In this document: positions 24,936-36,224 of the stretch, in pieces
Layout: each line of letters opens with the position of its first letter
Position numbering within the stretch: the stretch's first letter is position 1
Assembly (NCBI GenBank): GCA_030248295.1
Contig: JASANH010000224.1
Span: forward strand, 1 to 64,000
Length of the DNA stretch: 64,000 nucleotides
Origin: Mesodorylaimus sp. YZB2_4
Lineage: Eukaryota > Nematoda > Enoplea > Dorylaimida > Dorylaimidae
Direction: 5' to 3'
Notes under the pieces: model-generated
Database searches by the model: none
Told to the model about the DNA's origin: nothing
The model's input: only the letters and a program-made list of their open reading frames with translations
Position numbers and translations under genes: made by a program

Positions 24936-25230
24936 AATTCAAGTTCCATTCCATCAAACACCCTCCTTTGTCTCATGATTAAGGCTAAGACATTCCATCA
25001 AATTTCGGTTTCTTCATAGCATTGGGTAACAGTAGTTACTAAAGACAGTTGTGACAAATTGCAGAAAAACTAGAAGAAAATTTGAAAAAAATGAGCTCAC
25101 TGATATTTTGAGTGATTTTCAATGTTTCTTGATCAGCTATAGTAGCAGTGGGCTGTAAATTGCCTTTTTTCAGAGTCACAGAACATTCCTCTCAGCTCCG
25201 TAATACACAGTGGCATTCAATACATTCATA

Positions 25231-25338
25231 TACCGTAAATCCTCTCTTTTATCCCCTCACTTACGATTAGTGTGTCAGCCCAGGTCAGACCCCTTCGATA
25301 TCTTATTTCGCAGGGGGAGCAATAGGGGATTTACAGTA
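25231..25338. mobile_element. Tiny MITE-like inverted-repeat element
   Basis: Begins TACCGTAAATCCTCT and ends AGGGGATTTACAGTA, so the two ends are inverted repeats of about 15 bp with a few mismatches, over about 108 bp in total. TA dinucleotides lie at both outer ends, as for Tc1/mariner-type insertions. It sits about 50 bp downstream of the stop of the first G-alpha gene. Confidence 0.5.
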
Positions 25339-25390
25339 TACAGTACACATAAAATAAGCCTGTTCTAATATACCCGTACAACACACAATT

Positions 25391-28300
25391 CTAAAGACGC
25401 ACCTGATTAAGGGTTTTAGTCAAAATAATATCAAAGCAGGCATCCATAACAAATTGAACATTTTTGGTGTCAGTGGCACAGGTTCTATGGACATAAAAAC
25501 TTTCCAGTTTCACTTCAACTCGTTTTTCAAATTCTTTCTGTATAAATCGAGCGGCTTGTTCGTAATCTTGGGTGCCTGTAGAATAAATTAGCTATTTAAA
25601 CGAAAATTCTGTCTCGTTGGACTTGTCTTACGCATATGAAGCCCCTCTGCACCCTTTCCCCCTACGTTTCGCACCCCCACAGTCCTTTCTCCCCTAATTT
25701 AAGATGTACAGCGAAAGGAAATGGAAGAGAGGTAACAGCTGATCTGTCCTGGCGCGCAGTGGGAATCAAAGCGTTCGAGAAATCGATAGAATCGAAGGAT
25801 TTGCGGAAGAAGCAATGCGATCGTCGATACTTTGGAGACACGTGATGCAGTACACTACTGTTGTGAATTTGCCATTCGGAGTGGCATGGCAACATGGAGT
25901 CAGCTTTCTGGGGTAGGGACCCGATGACTGGCTCCAGGTTCCCGAATGTGCTGTTTAGATTCAATGTACAATTGTGTATCCCGCCAGACAAATTCTTGAT
26001 TTTGGTAGGTGTACACTATGTCTGCTCATTTTTCTAATGAGATTCATTTGCATTCCCGGAAGTTATAATACTGCAATTGAGGGGGGAATGTTCCAGCGCA
26101 AAAATGGCCGCACCAGCGAGGTCTCCGCAAACTCTGTTGCATACACGACGAGTTATCAAGTTAAAATAGACCACTAAGTACCCCTGGGCAACGCTATTCT
26201 GTCGCTAATGATTTCAGCAAAAAGCATCCGTTTCCGAGGTAACCAAACTTTTCCGGCAGATATTGCGGGGGGGAAACTCACAGTCAGCATAACGAGAATT
26301 TTCTTACCTGTATATTCAGGAAAAGCCACTGTCAAAGGAAACTTTAATAATTTTTCCGCGAAAAGATCTTTCTTATTGAGAAACAAAATAATCGGTGTAC
26401 GTCGAAACCATCGACACGATGTGATGGCGCCAAATAGCTGTAATGCCTCGGCCATCCGATTCTAAGAAAGGCAAAAAGTAGTACTAGCTATTTGAAGCAC
26501 ATCAAATCTAGACGGTGTCGCAAAAGTATTCGAGCGCGATGTAGATAGTAAAAAATAAATTTATCGGTGTAATGTCGGAGGTGAAAATCTACTGTCTTCA
26601 CAATGCGTTGGTTGTCGCCTGTAGCAGTTCATATGGAGTAGATAGCTAATACGAAAGTGGCAACTGTGAAAATTGTCGGTGAAGACTGTGCATGCTGCAA
26701 TCCACAGCTAAACTGGTCGTGCCAAGCTAGCTACATATGTTCGCCAAGGAAAGCAGATGCGAACATCTATTGAATAAGTCCCGCCTAAATGTCTGGCGAT
26801 TCCTGTCATGAGGTTCAAATGTTTCACGATGTTTTTTTGAGAAGCATTGTTGAAAATGATTGCACTCTTGGGACACCTTGTAGCGCACTCACCGTCGTGT
26901 CAGATTCGTACAAAACTTGATTATATTCGCTGAGTGCCGCGATAAAAATTAGCGAGTGCACACCTTCGAAACAATGAATCCATTTTTTTCGTTGAGATCT
27001 TTGACCACCAACATCAATAATCCTGGGGTAATAAAGCGTAGGTAAATCAAGCCCCAGATTTTTTTAATGAAAAATTACCAACTTACGTCAACATGCTCTC
27101 TCTAAGAGGGAACGTGATTTCCACAATGCCGATAGTACTCGCCCTGACTCTAAGAATATCGTCGTAGGTTGGTTCATATTTTGGGGCCGAAATACGATCA
27201 AGGCTGTCAAAAAAGCTGAAAAAAATTGTGACTTATTACCGCGAAGATTTCAAGGGATTCTTCGGAAATTTGAATTCCCGCGCTGGATTTTCTTACTCGT
27301 ATGACAGGGTAACATGGAAAGCCCTACCGTTTTTCAGGTGCATTAAAATACAAATAAAAATGTGGGTCCTGTCAAAATTGGCAGACATATTGCAGAAAAC
27401 TCTTTCTCCAAAGCAGTGTATGCAAATTTTCAGCATGTCAGCCGAGTCTGCGAACAACTCTTACTATTTTGCAGAATCACTTAGTCGATACTCATTCGAT
27501 CGATCGAAGCACTTGAGTACTCCTTTGTCCGCCCAAAGTGCTTTCATGCACGCCCATTCGGCTAGTCCAATACTTTTTTCATGAATCCATTTTTTTTCAG
27601 CTTTTAATATCAAGTCCGCTGCCATCTAAAAAATTTTAACGTCAGCTAAATAACTTTGAAAAATGGCAATTTACCTCATTGGCTGGATTTTCGTATTTAA
27701 TTTTTAAATTTTCCATAGCTTTAATAATAGAAACCATTGAAACGAGAGTGTTTTCCATCACCATCGCTCTGTGATGCGCCATTTCCTTCTCACTGAATCC
27801 GCCAGTGTGTAGAATTCTAAAAATAGAAGATGTGCGAGAACGATATTAGTAAAATAAAAAGGAATGACGTCCCGATTTAGAGTGCGAGGATTGCGAGTTA
27901 TTTTTGAATGAGTCAATGCTCATTCTATATTTAGTCTTTTCGCACTTTTTAGGTGTCTGCATTGTTATTTCGGAAGAGTGCGAATGAACGAGAAGTACAA
28001 ACTTATAATAGTTACCACATTTATTTCTGGTTTTCTGCTGTAGATCATATAAATTCAGATGAAAAACTTTTTGATTTCTATCTGGAACTCATTGATATCA
28101 ATACTATCCAGCCTTCCCGGGTTGAGGCCTTAACACACAGTGTCTTGGGACTCTAAGCCCTCCCTGATCAAATTTCCGGACCTTCCACAGTACACAAGTT
28201 TACATTTCAGATGACTTTTTTTATATACAGTATATTCTCAATGTAGGGCCCTCGGATACTGTGTCTTGCATATTAGGGTCAAAAATTATCGGAATTCACT

Positions 28301-29003
28301 AATATCAAAGAAATAGCGCACGAAAAACCTTCCTGACTTTGAAATATAAGGTGTTTTCGTTGGGCAGGAAGAACTATCTTCTAGCACCGCGGAAGTGGTG
28401 GCCATGGAAGGGAATTGTGGATTACCCCGAGTGTGGGGCTGGATGTGCTCTCACTTGCGAATGGCTGATAAATCACATCATGGTGTAAATCACGATCACG
28501 TCATGTGCCGTGTAATCGTTTGATGTGATGTGCCCTCCATCCTCGCTATGGCCAGATCTGCCATATCTGCCTTCGGTGTGGTGGCTCACGTTCTTGTTTT
28601 ACCCCATCACCAAAGACAGGTATGCTCAATCGAGGGTGAAGGGACACATTCTGCCTCTGAAGAGTATTCTGTAACGAAGGAAGTTTAAACTGTGTAATGA
28701 GCACGATATGACGCCCACGTCCCGCAGTGCATGTAATTAGAGAGCACAGCACCTGAGGTGCATCTACGCACTCAGGAAAATTACCTCATTTGTTTCACAA
28801 TCGTCGATTTTCCAGAGTCCCCGGTGCCTTTAATGAAAGAACAATTTATAATCGTGACATTTGGTGACAATCAACTTACCAAGAAGCAACAATTTGAAAA
28901 CGCTGCCACTTCGATCTTCATCCTCTTTCAAGAATTTTTCGATTGCTTTATGTCGAGCTATCTCCTCAGCTGTTCCTTTCCCTTTACTAATGACTACGCC
29001 CAT
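25391..29003 (-). CDS. Heterotrimeric G-protein alpha subunit (paralogue A)
   Basis: Exons 5' to 3': 29003-28880, 28827-28785, 27816-27675, 27625-27465, 27215-27087, 27022-26893, 26461-26308, 25575-25391. Their sum is 1068 nt, or 355 aa, the usual G-alpha length. All GTPase motifs are present: P-loop GTGDSGKST (residues 42-50), switch [13 protein letters not shown] with the catalytic Arg and the Mg-binding Thr, switch II DVGGQR with the catalytic Gln, NKKD for guanine, and TCATDT. The N terminus MGVVIS suits Gly2 myristoylation; there is no Cys3 for palmitoylation. The C-terminal tail ends NQVRL, with no Cys at -4, so pertussis-type modification is not expected. A candidate trans-splice acceptor (TTTTTCTAG) lies 3 nt before the ATG. 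It does not fit Gs, Gq, G12 or Go tails; a divergent nematode-type G-alpha is likely. Paralogues B and C are at 36.2 and 55.1 kb. Confidence 0.9.
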
Positions 29004-31094
29004 TTTCTAGAAAAATGATGCCACATTTCAAAAATGCTTACTGTTCTTTCGTGAGAGTCAAATTGCTTAAATGGCTGGTAGCACATACGCGCTGCCCATG
29101 GTTCGAGAAAGCATAAGCTAAGTCAATGAGAATGGCTGCAATCAGCTTCGGTTTTCACCCGTCTAACTAGGCTCTAAGGAGAAGCCATAAGACGGCAAAA
29201 GGGAAGGTTCTTGAAGGAATATACTGTTCATTTTGCCGAGCTGCAGCTACAAGTATATTGGCACGACAGGTGGGCATTGACTACTGTATAATAGAAATTC
29301 ATACTCCGAGTTTTTCTAGGTTCGGGCCTACGAATGGATGTCATCGTGAGTGCTAGAAAGCCGATCTTACAACGAAATCTCGAAGCTCACAGTTACTGGC
29401 ATGCAGACGGGGCCAGAGTACATGGGGCACATTTCATACACGCTACACACTCACAGCCCGCAGGGTACTCCGACAGAGTTCGTGCTGTACTAGAATTGAG
29501 TACACCAACGCAGCTTCCCGCCGCACTCCTCCCAACAGACTACCTTTTATGGTAGCTAACAAACGAATACGCAACCTCTCGCAATAAGTCTTGCTCGAAA
29601 AATGAACGACTTTTTTATTAAATCCTCCGAGACAACAGAACCGGCTTCGTGATGTCTGCCAAATTGAAGTTTATAGAAAGGTCATCTGATTATGATAGAT
29701 AAATTTATTGATCGCATCACCAGGGGCAGAGGAAGATGACTAGAAGCCAAGGACACGCACAGGTGCAAAGAATGAATAATTTAAAGCCGTGAATTTTTCA
29801 TATTTCCAATGGAATTTTCATTTAATTTAAGCTTATCTCCGGAATATCCTTACATATGACATAATATTAAAAATATGAAAGATGAAAGGACAACGAAGCT
29901 AGGTATTTGAGGATTAGGCAAATCCATTTCGAAATGACGAACGAAGTTTCATTAATTAGGATTTTCTCGTTATACCATAGCCAGGTTAGGCTGACGGAAA
30001 ATTTGTATAATTCGGTCAGGCGGACAAAGCATCACGACTTCGTATCTCACACTTCAAACATACTATCTCATTTTACCAATGACAGAATATTGAATTTGGG
30101 CACATGGCTAACTTTTTTAAGGTTTTTGAATTTTACGGAGCAAATGTGCCTCTTTTGAGGTCACCGACAAAAGAGGCAAACTAGCCACCTTGACTACTAA
30201 TTTAGCCATGGGTACCTGTACGGAGCAGATAAACCTCGGCTTGACTCCGCCGATGTCCTAAGATGATCAAGAATGTTCCTGCCTTCTGCTAATGACTAAG
30301 AGAAAATGAATAGGGATTTAGTGCAAAAAGGACCTCGGTGAATGTGAAATACGAGGCTAGACGGGTCATACTACAGAATACAGGCCTCAAAAAACCTCAG
30401 ATAAGAGCCCAGTTTTCTCAGAAACAGTACGATGGAATAATTATCACCTTCTCACGGCTAGTTTAGAATTTGAAAAAAAAGTAAAAACTTTTAGTCTCCC
30501 GTTCAGACAGTGACATGCCTGTCTGTTGACTTCTATAAGCGAACTGCTATTGCCACGTGATCATGACCCATTCAACCTGAGACGGGCGACAAAGTTTCTG
30601 AAGCAATAATTCGTGACTGCCACTGAAGGACAGCGATGGATGCAATATACCCTCTCATAAACCGTTCGTTAGGAAAGAAGCGAAGAAATGATTCTAGACT
30701 TTGGCAAAAAACGATGCAATGTGGGCTCCATATTGCATTTGATCAAAACTGGTTTGGAGTAAAACATCTTTTCGTAATTTTAGGACATGGGAAGAAATTT
30801 ATGAAGTCTGGAAAATATGTCGAAAATCCAACCTTTTTAAACTCATGCTGACTGGCTCGCTTTCTTCTCTATATGTTCTGATGTGAGGGTTTTCCATAGG
30901 CCTAACGATCAATACTTACCTGGCAGAGAAGAGTCAAAGCCTATGTTTGAAAGCGACTGATGCGCTAGCAGCCTTTTTTTTAAGTCGCTAGGGAAAGAGG
31001 CCGGGGTCTTGATGTGACACTTGCTTTTTGTGCCAGAGACTTCGGGCTGTCACACCCACGAAGTTACTGTACCACCGCTGTTACTGTTCCTGCG

Positions 31095-31345
31095 AAGAAA
31101 ATAGGTACCGTCGAGGTGATCCGAGTGGAGAGGCGGAAGCCAAACGAGCAGACCGTATTGGCTGTCGAACATTGACAGGGCTCACAGCCCACCCGCCATC
31201 GTCCGAGGTAGGCGGTGTCCAGTCCAGGATGCCCTCGCGTGAAGGTGGTGCTAGTGGAAGGAGACACCCAGAGGGACGCTGCTGTGTGTGCCGGTCCCCA
31301 CAGCCTTGCTTGGCCGGGTATAGACAAAACGGGCTTCGGCCCACA
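31095..31345 (+). repeat. GC-rich dispersed repeat, copy 2
   Basis: Matches copy 1 at 24700-24935 in block order and ends with GACAAAACGGGCTTCG. The internal block CCACCCGCCATCGTCCGAGG to GTGAAGGTGGTGCTAGTGG recurs just downstream at 31371-31470. Confidence 0.6.
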
Positions 31346-31370
31346 AAAATTTAAAAAAATATTGGCTTTG

Positions 31371-31470
31371 AACCCTGTCGGTTCTAACCCGCAATCGTCC
31401 GAGGAAGTCGGTGCTTGGTTCAGGATGCCCTCGTGTGGAGGTGGTCCTAGTGGAGAGCAGCGGCGTGCGC
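31371..31470 (+). repeat. GC-rich dispersed repeat, partial third copy
   Basis: CCGCAATCGTCCGAGGAAGT, CAGGATGCCCTCGTGTGGAG and GTGGTCCTAGTGGA repeat the order seen at 31190-31260, giving a partial tandem copy about 190 bp downstream. Confidence 0.6.
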
Positions 31471-32374
31471 CACTCCCGCAATTGCGGGAATGTGGATGGG
31501 TCGGGAGTTTTTATGGGACCAAGAGTCATTTTTCTGATCGTGAGTGGCGGCGGGAAGGGGCGGGGAATGGACATGTCTTTTCTTGATTTCGGGCGGAAGT
31601 GGACAGGAATGCCTTGCAGAAAAGGCCGCGGGGGAGGGGGAGCGGCAATGATTTTAGTTAGCGCCGGCGGGAGCGCACCACCCTCATGCGGGCGCGGGAC
31701 TAAAAAGCATACTCCCGCCGCGTCCCTAGCGGAGACGCGCAGGGATGCTGCTGTGTTGCTGATTTCTGTTACGAGGTTTGACAGCTGGGAAGTACAGTAT
31801 ATTCAAAAGCGGGCGGGCGTGAATCCAAAATTTTTCAAGCGAAAAAATTCTTTCTAGTGCAATGGACTAATAGGTCCTGCTTGAACATGGGTGGACGAAA
31901 TCGACCAAATGCTAAAAATAGATTCGAAATAGTAGAACACCATGACCAAGAAGAAAATGGCATCGACCCGAATCGCATATTCCCTTCGACAACAACTAGG
32001 AAAAGGGTAGAATTGCTGCTAAGTGACCAGCAATGACCCCTTTGCACGGAATTTCTGAGACTCTCGATCTACAGTAGATCGAGACAACCGAAAAGTTTGG
32101 CCCCAATTTTTAAGCCAGTATTTTGTGGAATCATGCTGTGGTAAGTAGGTCCCCAGAGTGCTGAAAGTCGCCAGCTAAATATCTCTCTCATCCTGGCATT
32201 TCAGGAAAACTGTCCCAAAAACTGGTGCGTGAGCGAAGAGTCAAGAAAATAGCAGGGCGGTTTTTGATAAAATTTGTATAATCTCGATTTTGATTTGTAA
32301 AAGATTGTTTTTTCCGAATTTTTGGCACGCTATAAAAGACTGTTTTTTAAGTAAAAATCAAAAATACTCCTTTT

Positions 32375-32434
32375 CGATGTGAATATATGAATAATATGAA
32401 ATTCTGCAGTTCCAAATTCATATTATTCACATCG
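32375..32434. repeat. Long inverted repeat (hairpin)
   Basis: CGATGTGAAT...ATAATATGAA at 32375-32400 is followed, after a ~16-nt loop, by TTCATATTATTCACATCG at 32417-32434. It could fold into a stem of about 18 bp with an 8-nt bulge on the left arm. Confidence 0.7.
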
Positions 32435-33914
32435 AGAATATGAAATTCTTGCCCCAGGAAAGTCCCTTGAATATCTGATGCTGTGCACGTTTTAATTGGT
32501 ATCTTGGGAAAGGATGGGTCTGTTCAGAATTCAGTGGGAATTGGCCATTCTTTCTTTTTCCTTTAATTGGTAACGATTCACGAGTTCTTGAGGAGAGTAG
32601 CTGATCTTGGAGTTCAGTGATCAAGACAAAGACTCATGCTGGTATTTTCCATGTTCGCAATAATTCCCTCTTGAACCTGGCCTCACAGTTATGGGCAACC
32701 TAATTCAGAACTGACGCCGTCAACTGCTTGGGTGTCCAACTAACGGTAAGCCGTGATATGCAATTTAATCAGCACTGTCAACAAATTTCTGGCAAAGCTC
32801 ACCAAACTGTTGGTGCTCAGACGAAAATTTGCAGAATTTGTTCTTTTCCTTGCAGAATCTTCAACGTGTCTGGCTCCGTCTCAGATTATGGATGCGTTTC
32901 TTGGGATCCGATCGCAAATCATTGAATTATGGCATTAGAAAGCACTCAAAAATTTTCTGTTCATTCCATATAATGAATGGCCTTTTGAGTACGAAGCAGC
33001 TTTTTGCATTTGAAGCTGCCACTGCTATCCGACCATCTTAGGCAGCTACAATTTTATCGATATCACAATGGCCAAGCGTATTATCATAACTCAAATTTTA
33101 ATCATATCGACATGGTGGATCATGGTTGCAGTGCTCGTCTCATCGTCAGTGAACAGCATCACTTGGAATTAGAACATGCACAGAATCGTGCAAGCAGAGT
33201 AGTGAGTATTCGACGATTCGGATGTGGAGCGCGATGCTATATGAAATTGTGTGCAGTTATTTTGACAAATATAACTCCTTTATGTTGGCTAGTTGTGACC
33301 TTTTGAAACCTGTGCTTTGTGCCACTTGGGATGGACTGCTCTGGGACAGTAAAGTCAGTCAGTCAGGTTAAAAGTGATATTATTACAGCCAGCTTTCACT
33401 GTGTGTGTATCATGGCCGCGCCGCCATCGAATCCCAGCAGCAGCCTTTTATTATTCCACCAGGTACCGTCAATTTGAAGGAAACTCTTCCTCGTAAGGAG
33501 AATACTAAAGTTGTGCCTCAAATTAATTTTTACCACATTCGAATTTCCCAAAGTTTTTTAATAACTCTACAATGAATGAAAACAGCGAAGCCCTGATAAA
33601 AGGATTCGAAAGAGCGATTCTGCATCGATTTATTTATTGTAGTACGTTTCAGCCTTAAAATTGCAGGTTATGAGAAATACATGTCCCCATATCCCCTAAC
33701 AAAACGATTGCCTAAAAAAAACTGCCGACATACCTCCATAAAAACGGTGTGAATGGTGTCTAAGGCTTTGGGCTTACTAGGTCGAGGGTTTAGCAACCTT
33801 GCCCTAACAACAACAACAATCAGCCAGGTATGAGCCCAGAAGGGAAAGGGTTGAGGCCGTTTCCTCACACATTCGACTCTACTACTGTATGTGTCATCAG
33901 AGGTGCATTGGAGT

Positions 33915-35233
33915 ACAGGTCCGACATCGGGTTCCAAAACCCCAAACCCAACCCATTCGTCGGGTTGGGTCAGGTTTTTTAGACAGGGTGGTTTTGGGTT
34001 GTGGAGGATGACCTTTTTTCAAACCCAACCCAAAAAAGCCACTTTTACACTTGGGGTGCCTTACATATTCGTCAGCATGAGTGAGTGGTTGATCGGCACA
34101 GCGTTTTGAACCTATTGCGACATGATGTCTGTTGGCTTCGAGTCGGCAGATCCTGGTGCGACAAGACGTACCCAGTGCCCTCAGCTAGTCTGGTTCGACA
34201 TATCAGTCTAACTGTGACGGAACTGGGAAATCATGTGTCAGCAGATGATACCGAGCTCTGATCTGCTGATCTCTTGTCGAGTCGCAGGCAGAGATCAGGT
34301 CAGTCAGGTCCTAATTTTGAAGTTTAAAAAGCTTGGTCGGTCAGAATCCATGAACCCTCTTACTTTTTGGCAGGGGTTGGGCTTTAGTTTTTGGCTGGGT
34401 TTAGAGAGTGATTTCTTGCCTTCAAACAGGTATTTCCTACAAATTTATATTAATAGGCTAGCTAGAAATTGTCTGCAACAGGCCGATTTTGCTGAAATTT
34501 TGCCTCCGCCCCCACACCCTACCCACACTCGGGCAATTGGCGCTCATCCTTGAGCTCTAAATTATAGAATATTCATGCAACTTTTTGTTGGCCCCCTACG
34601 ACCCCAAAATCTTGCGTATAGCTGCCTGAACTGACGTGAGCCACTGCCGCTCTATTGGCGGGTGAATATGATGACGAGAGACCAGCATCTCCTTCTTCGA
34701 GTAAAGGGCTTGTAAGATTTAAATGCCCCGGTGAAAATGGTCCCTCAGATGTTTTTAAGGCGAAGTGTAACCAGCGCGCCCAGGCGGCGGGAGATAGTCG
34801 AGACCGGTCTCTAACACAAATACCCCGACTGGAGGCAGGTTAGTCTCGCGACTATACATGCCCTAGAAACATCAACCAGAGAGGTTGATGTCTCTCAGCC
34901 AGGGAGGAGTATCGATCTCCCGACCGCCCAGGAATGCTGGTTACAAAAGCCACCATGCCAAGATTGTTTTCCCTCACGATCAGGTCGCTCAGCGAAGAAT
35001 GATAGCATTTTCACAAAAATGTACATCATACTGATAATATACTTCACTGAAAAAAGTGGTTTTCTTGGGGGTTTTAGTTAAGTTTTTAGAAAAACATGGG
35101 TTTTTATGGGCTGTGTTTGGGTTCACTATCGAATGGGTTGGGTTTGAGTTTTTAAAAATGGGTTTTGGGTTGGGTTCGACTCCAAAATTTTTGGGTTGGG
35201 TTTGGTCGAAGTGTGAACCTATTGTGGGACCTG
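33915..35233. mobile_element. Non-autonomous hAT-like element (diverged)
   Basis: The left end reads CAGGTCCGACATCGGGTTC. The right end, reverse-complemented, reads CAGGTCCCACAATAGGTTC, so the ends are inverted repeats of about 19 bp with four mismatches. Dense AAACCCAACCC words (GGGTTGGGTTT on the right) lie inside both ends, as subterminal repeats do. GGAGTA occurs just outside the left end and 5 bp outside the right end, perhaps a decayed 8-bp duplication. No transposase frame is seen. The layout is very like the better preserved 61169-62645 element. Confidence 0.5.
34860..34985 (-). repeat. Hairpin plus tRNA-like segment
   Basis: ACATCAACC...GGTTGATGT forms a short hairpin at 34869-34891. 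On the minus strand next to it, GGCTTTTGTAACCAGC resembles an anticodon arm and GGAGATCGATACTCC a T-arm with a weak B box. The whole cloverleaf does not close, so this is at most a tRNA-derived repeat inside the 33.9-35.2 kb element. Confidence 0.25.
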
Positions 35234-35469
35234 GACCGGAGTAAATAGGGTCTCACGAGAGACTTCAGATTTGCAACAAGCCATTATCGGCCTGCAAAAC
35301 GAGGATCTGTACGATTGTACAATTTTGCTATTTGCCAGAATGCCCGTTCAATATTCACCCTCTGCACCTGTACGGTGTTTGGTGTACTGTAGTTTGCACA
35401 TACTGTTTTCACTCTACTGTCATCCCCGAGGCTTGCGTCCATATTTCAAATACACTTTGGACCTTGCAG

Positions 35470-35720
35470 GTGCGCTCCCGCTGAACCCAGCGGGCTCTGC
35501 CGTGCGGGCAATTGTCCAAGACCTCAACGATGGAGACCTTTCATTGTCTGAAATAATGTTTGCCCAATTGGCCAAGGCTCTTTTATGGCACGAAGAAAAC
35601 GTATGTTGTCACAGCCTGGACGTAACCTTTATCTTGAAACGATTATCTTCTTTTTAGTTTCGACTTCGAGACCACATTTTCGCGAATAATACCCGCACAA
35701 AACGCTACAGTAGCACATAA
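35470..35720 (+). CDS. Candidate last two exons of an unidentified gene
   Basis: 35470-35600 is open, starts after ACCTTGCAG and ends at AAC|GTATGT. It reads ALPLNPAGSAVRAIVQDLND and continues SLSEIMFAQLAKALL. A 57-nt intron ending CTTTTTAG leads to 35658-35720 (FRLRDHIFANNTRTKRYSST, stop). An AATAAA signal begins 3 nt after the stop at 35723. A further upstream exon may be near 35268 (LQQAIIGLQNEDL). No family is recognised and the first exons are missing, possibly disrupted by the hAT-like element ending at 35233. Confidence 0.35.
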
Positions 35721-35767
35721 ATAATAAAAGTCATTCCACCCACTCGCTTAGTTGTGCTGATTTCCAA

Positions 35768-35816
35768 ACGTACTGTGCTGTACCGTACCGTAACGTACCG
35801 TACTGTACTGTAATTA
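35768..35816. repeat. Short GTACN repeat tract
   Basis: A run of GTACTGTGCTGTACC-, GTAACGTACCGTACTGTACTG-type words built mostly on a 5-bp GTACC/GTACT period, self-complementary in part. Confidence 0.6.
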
Positions 35817-36224
35817 CTGTCCAGTCAAAAGACGGTCTGTACAATTGTCACACAGCTTTAGCAAAAACGTCCATTCCTCCGTTCACATTATTCATAACGC
35901 GGCTAGTGGGATGTGCCGGCCTAAAAAAGGACAATGCTCTGTGATTAAAAATACGAGTTGCTCGGGTTTGCTGATGCCATTCCAATTATTTCAAGTCAAG
36001 CGCACTCATTGTCAGTGGAGGATAATGACTTCAATAGAACCTACAGCCAGGAGGTCGAGCTCCTAAGGTTCCTCACGGGGGGCAATGAGCTACATAGATC
36101 TTATCTGCTGCACGCATAAAAACACTTCATTGTTTGAAGCCTTGACGCAGTTTGCACAATGAGCCTTAACATTTCGAGTTCACTAGGTGTGTTTTTAATG
36201 GCAAAGAGCAGGGGAAGATTCAAC

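Larger units (their letters stand above)
29004..33914. other. Gene-poor 4.9-kb stretch
   Basis: No convincing gene. Contents are the GC-rich dispersed repeat (31095-31470), a long hairpin (32375-32434), and AT-rich sequence. Short open frames here do not show conserved motifs. Confidence 0.45.

Noticed and set aside
31411-31857. 148-codon frame in GC-rich sequence
   Set aside because: Overlaps the dispersed GC-rich repeat and reads as Gly/Arg-rich noise.
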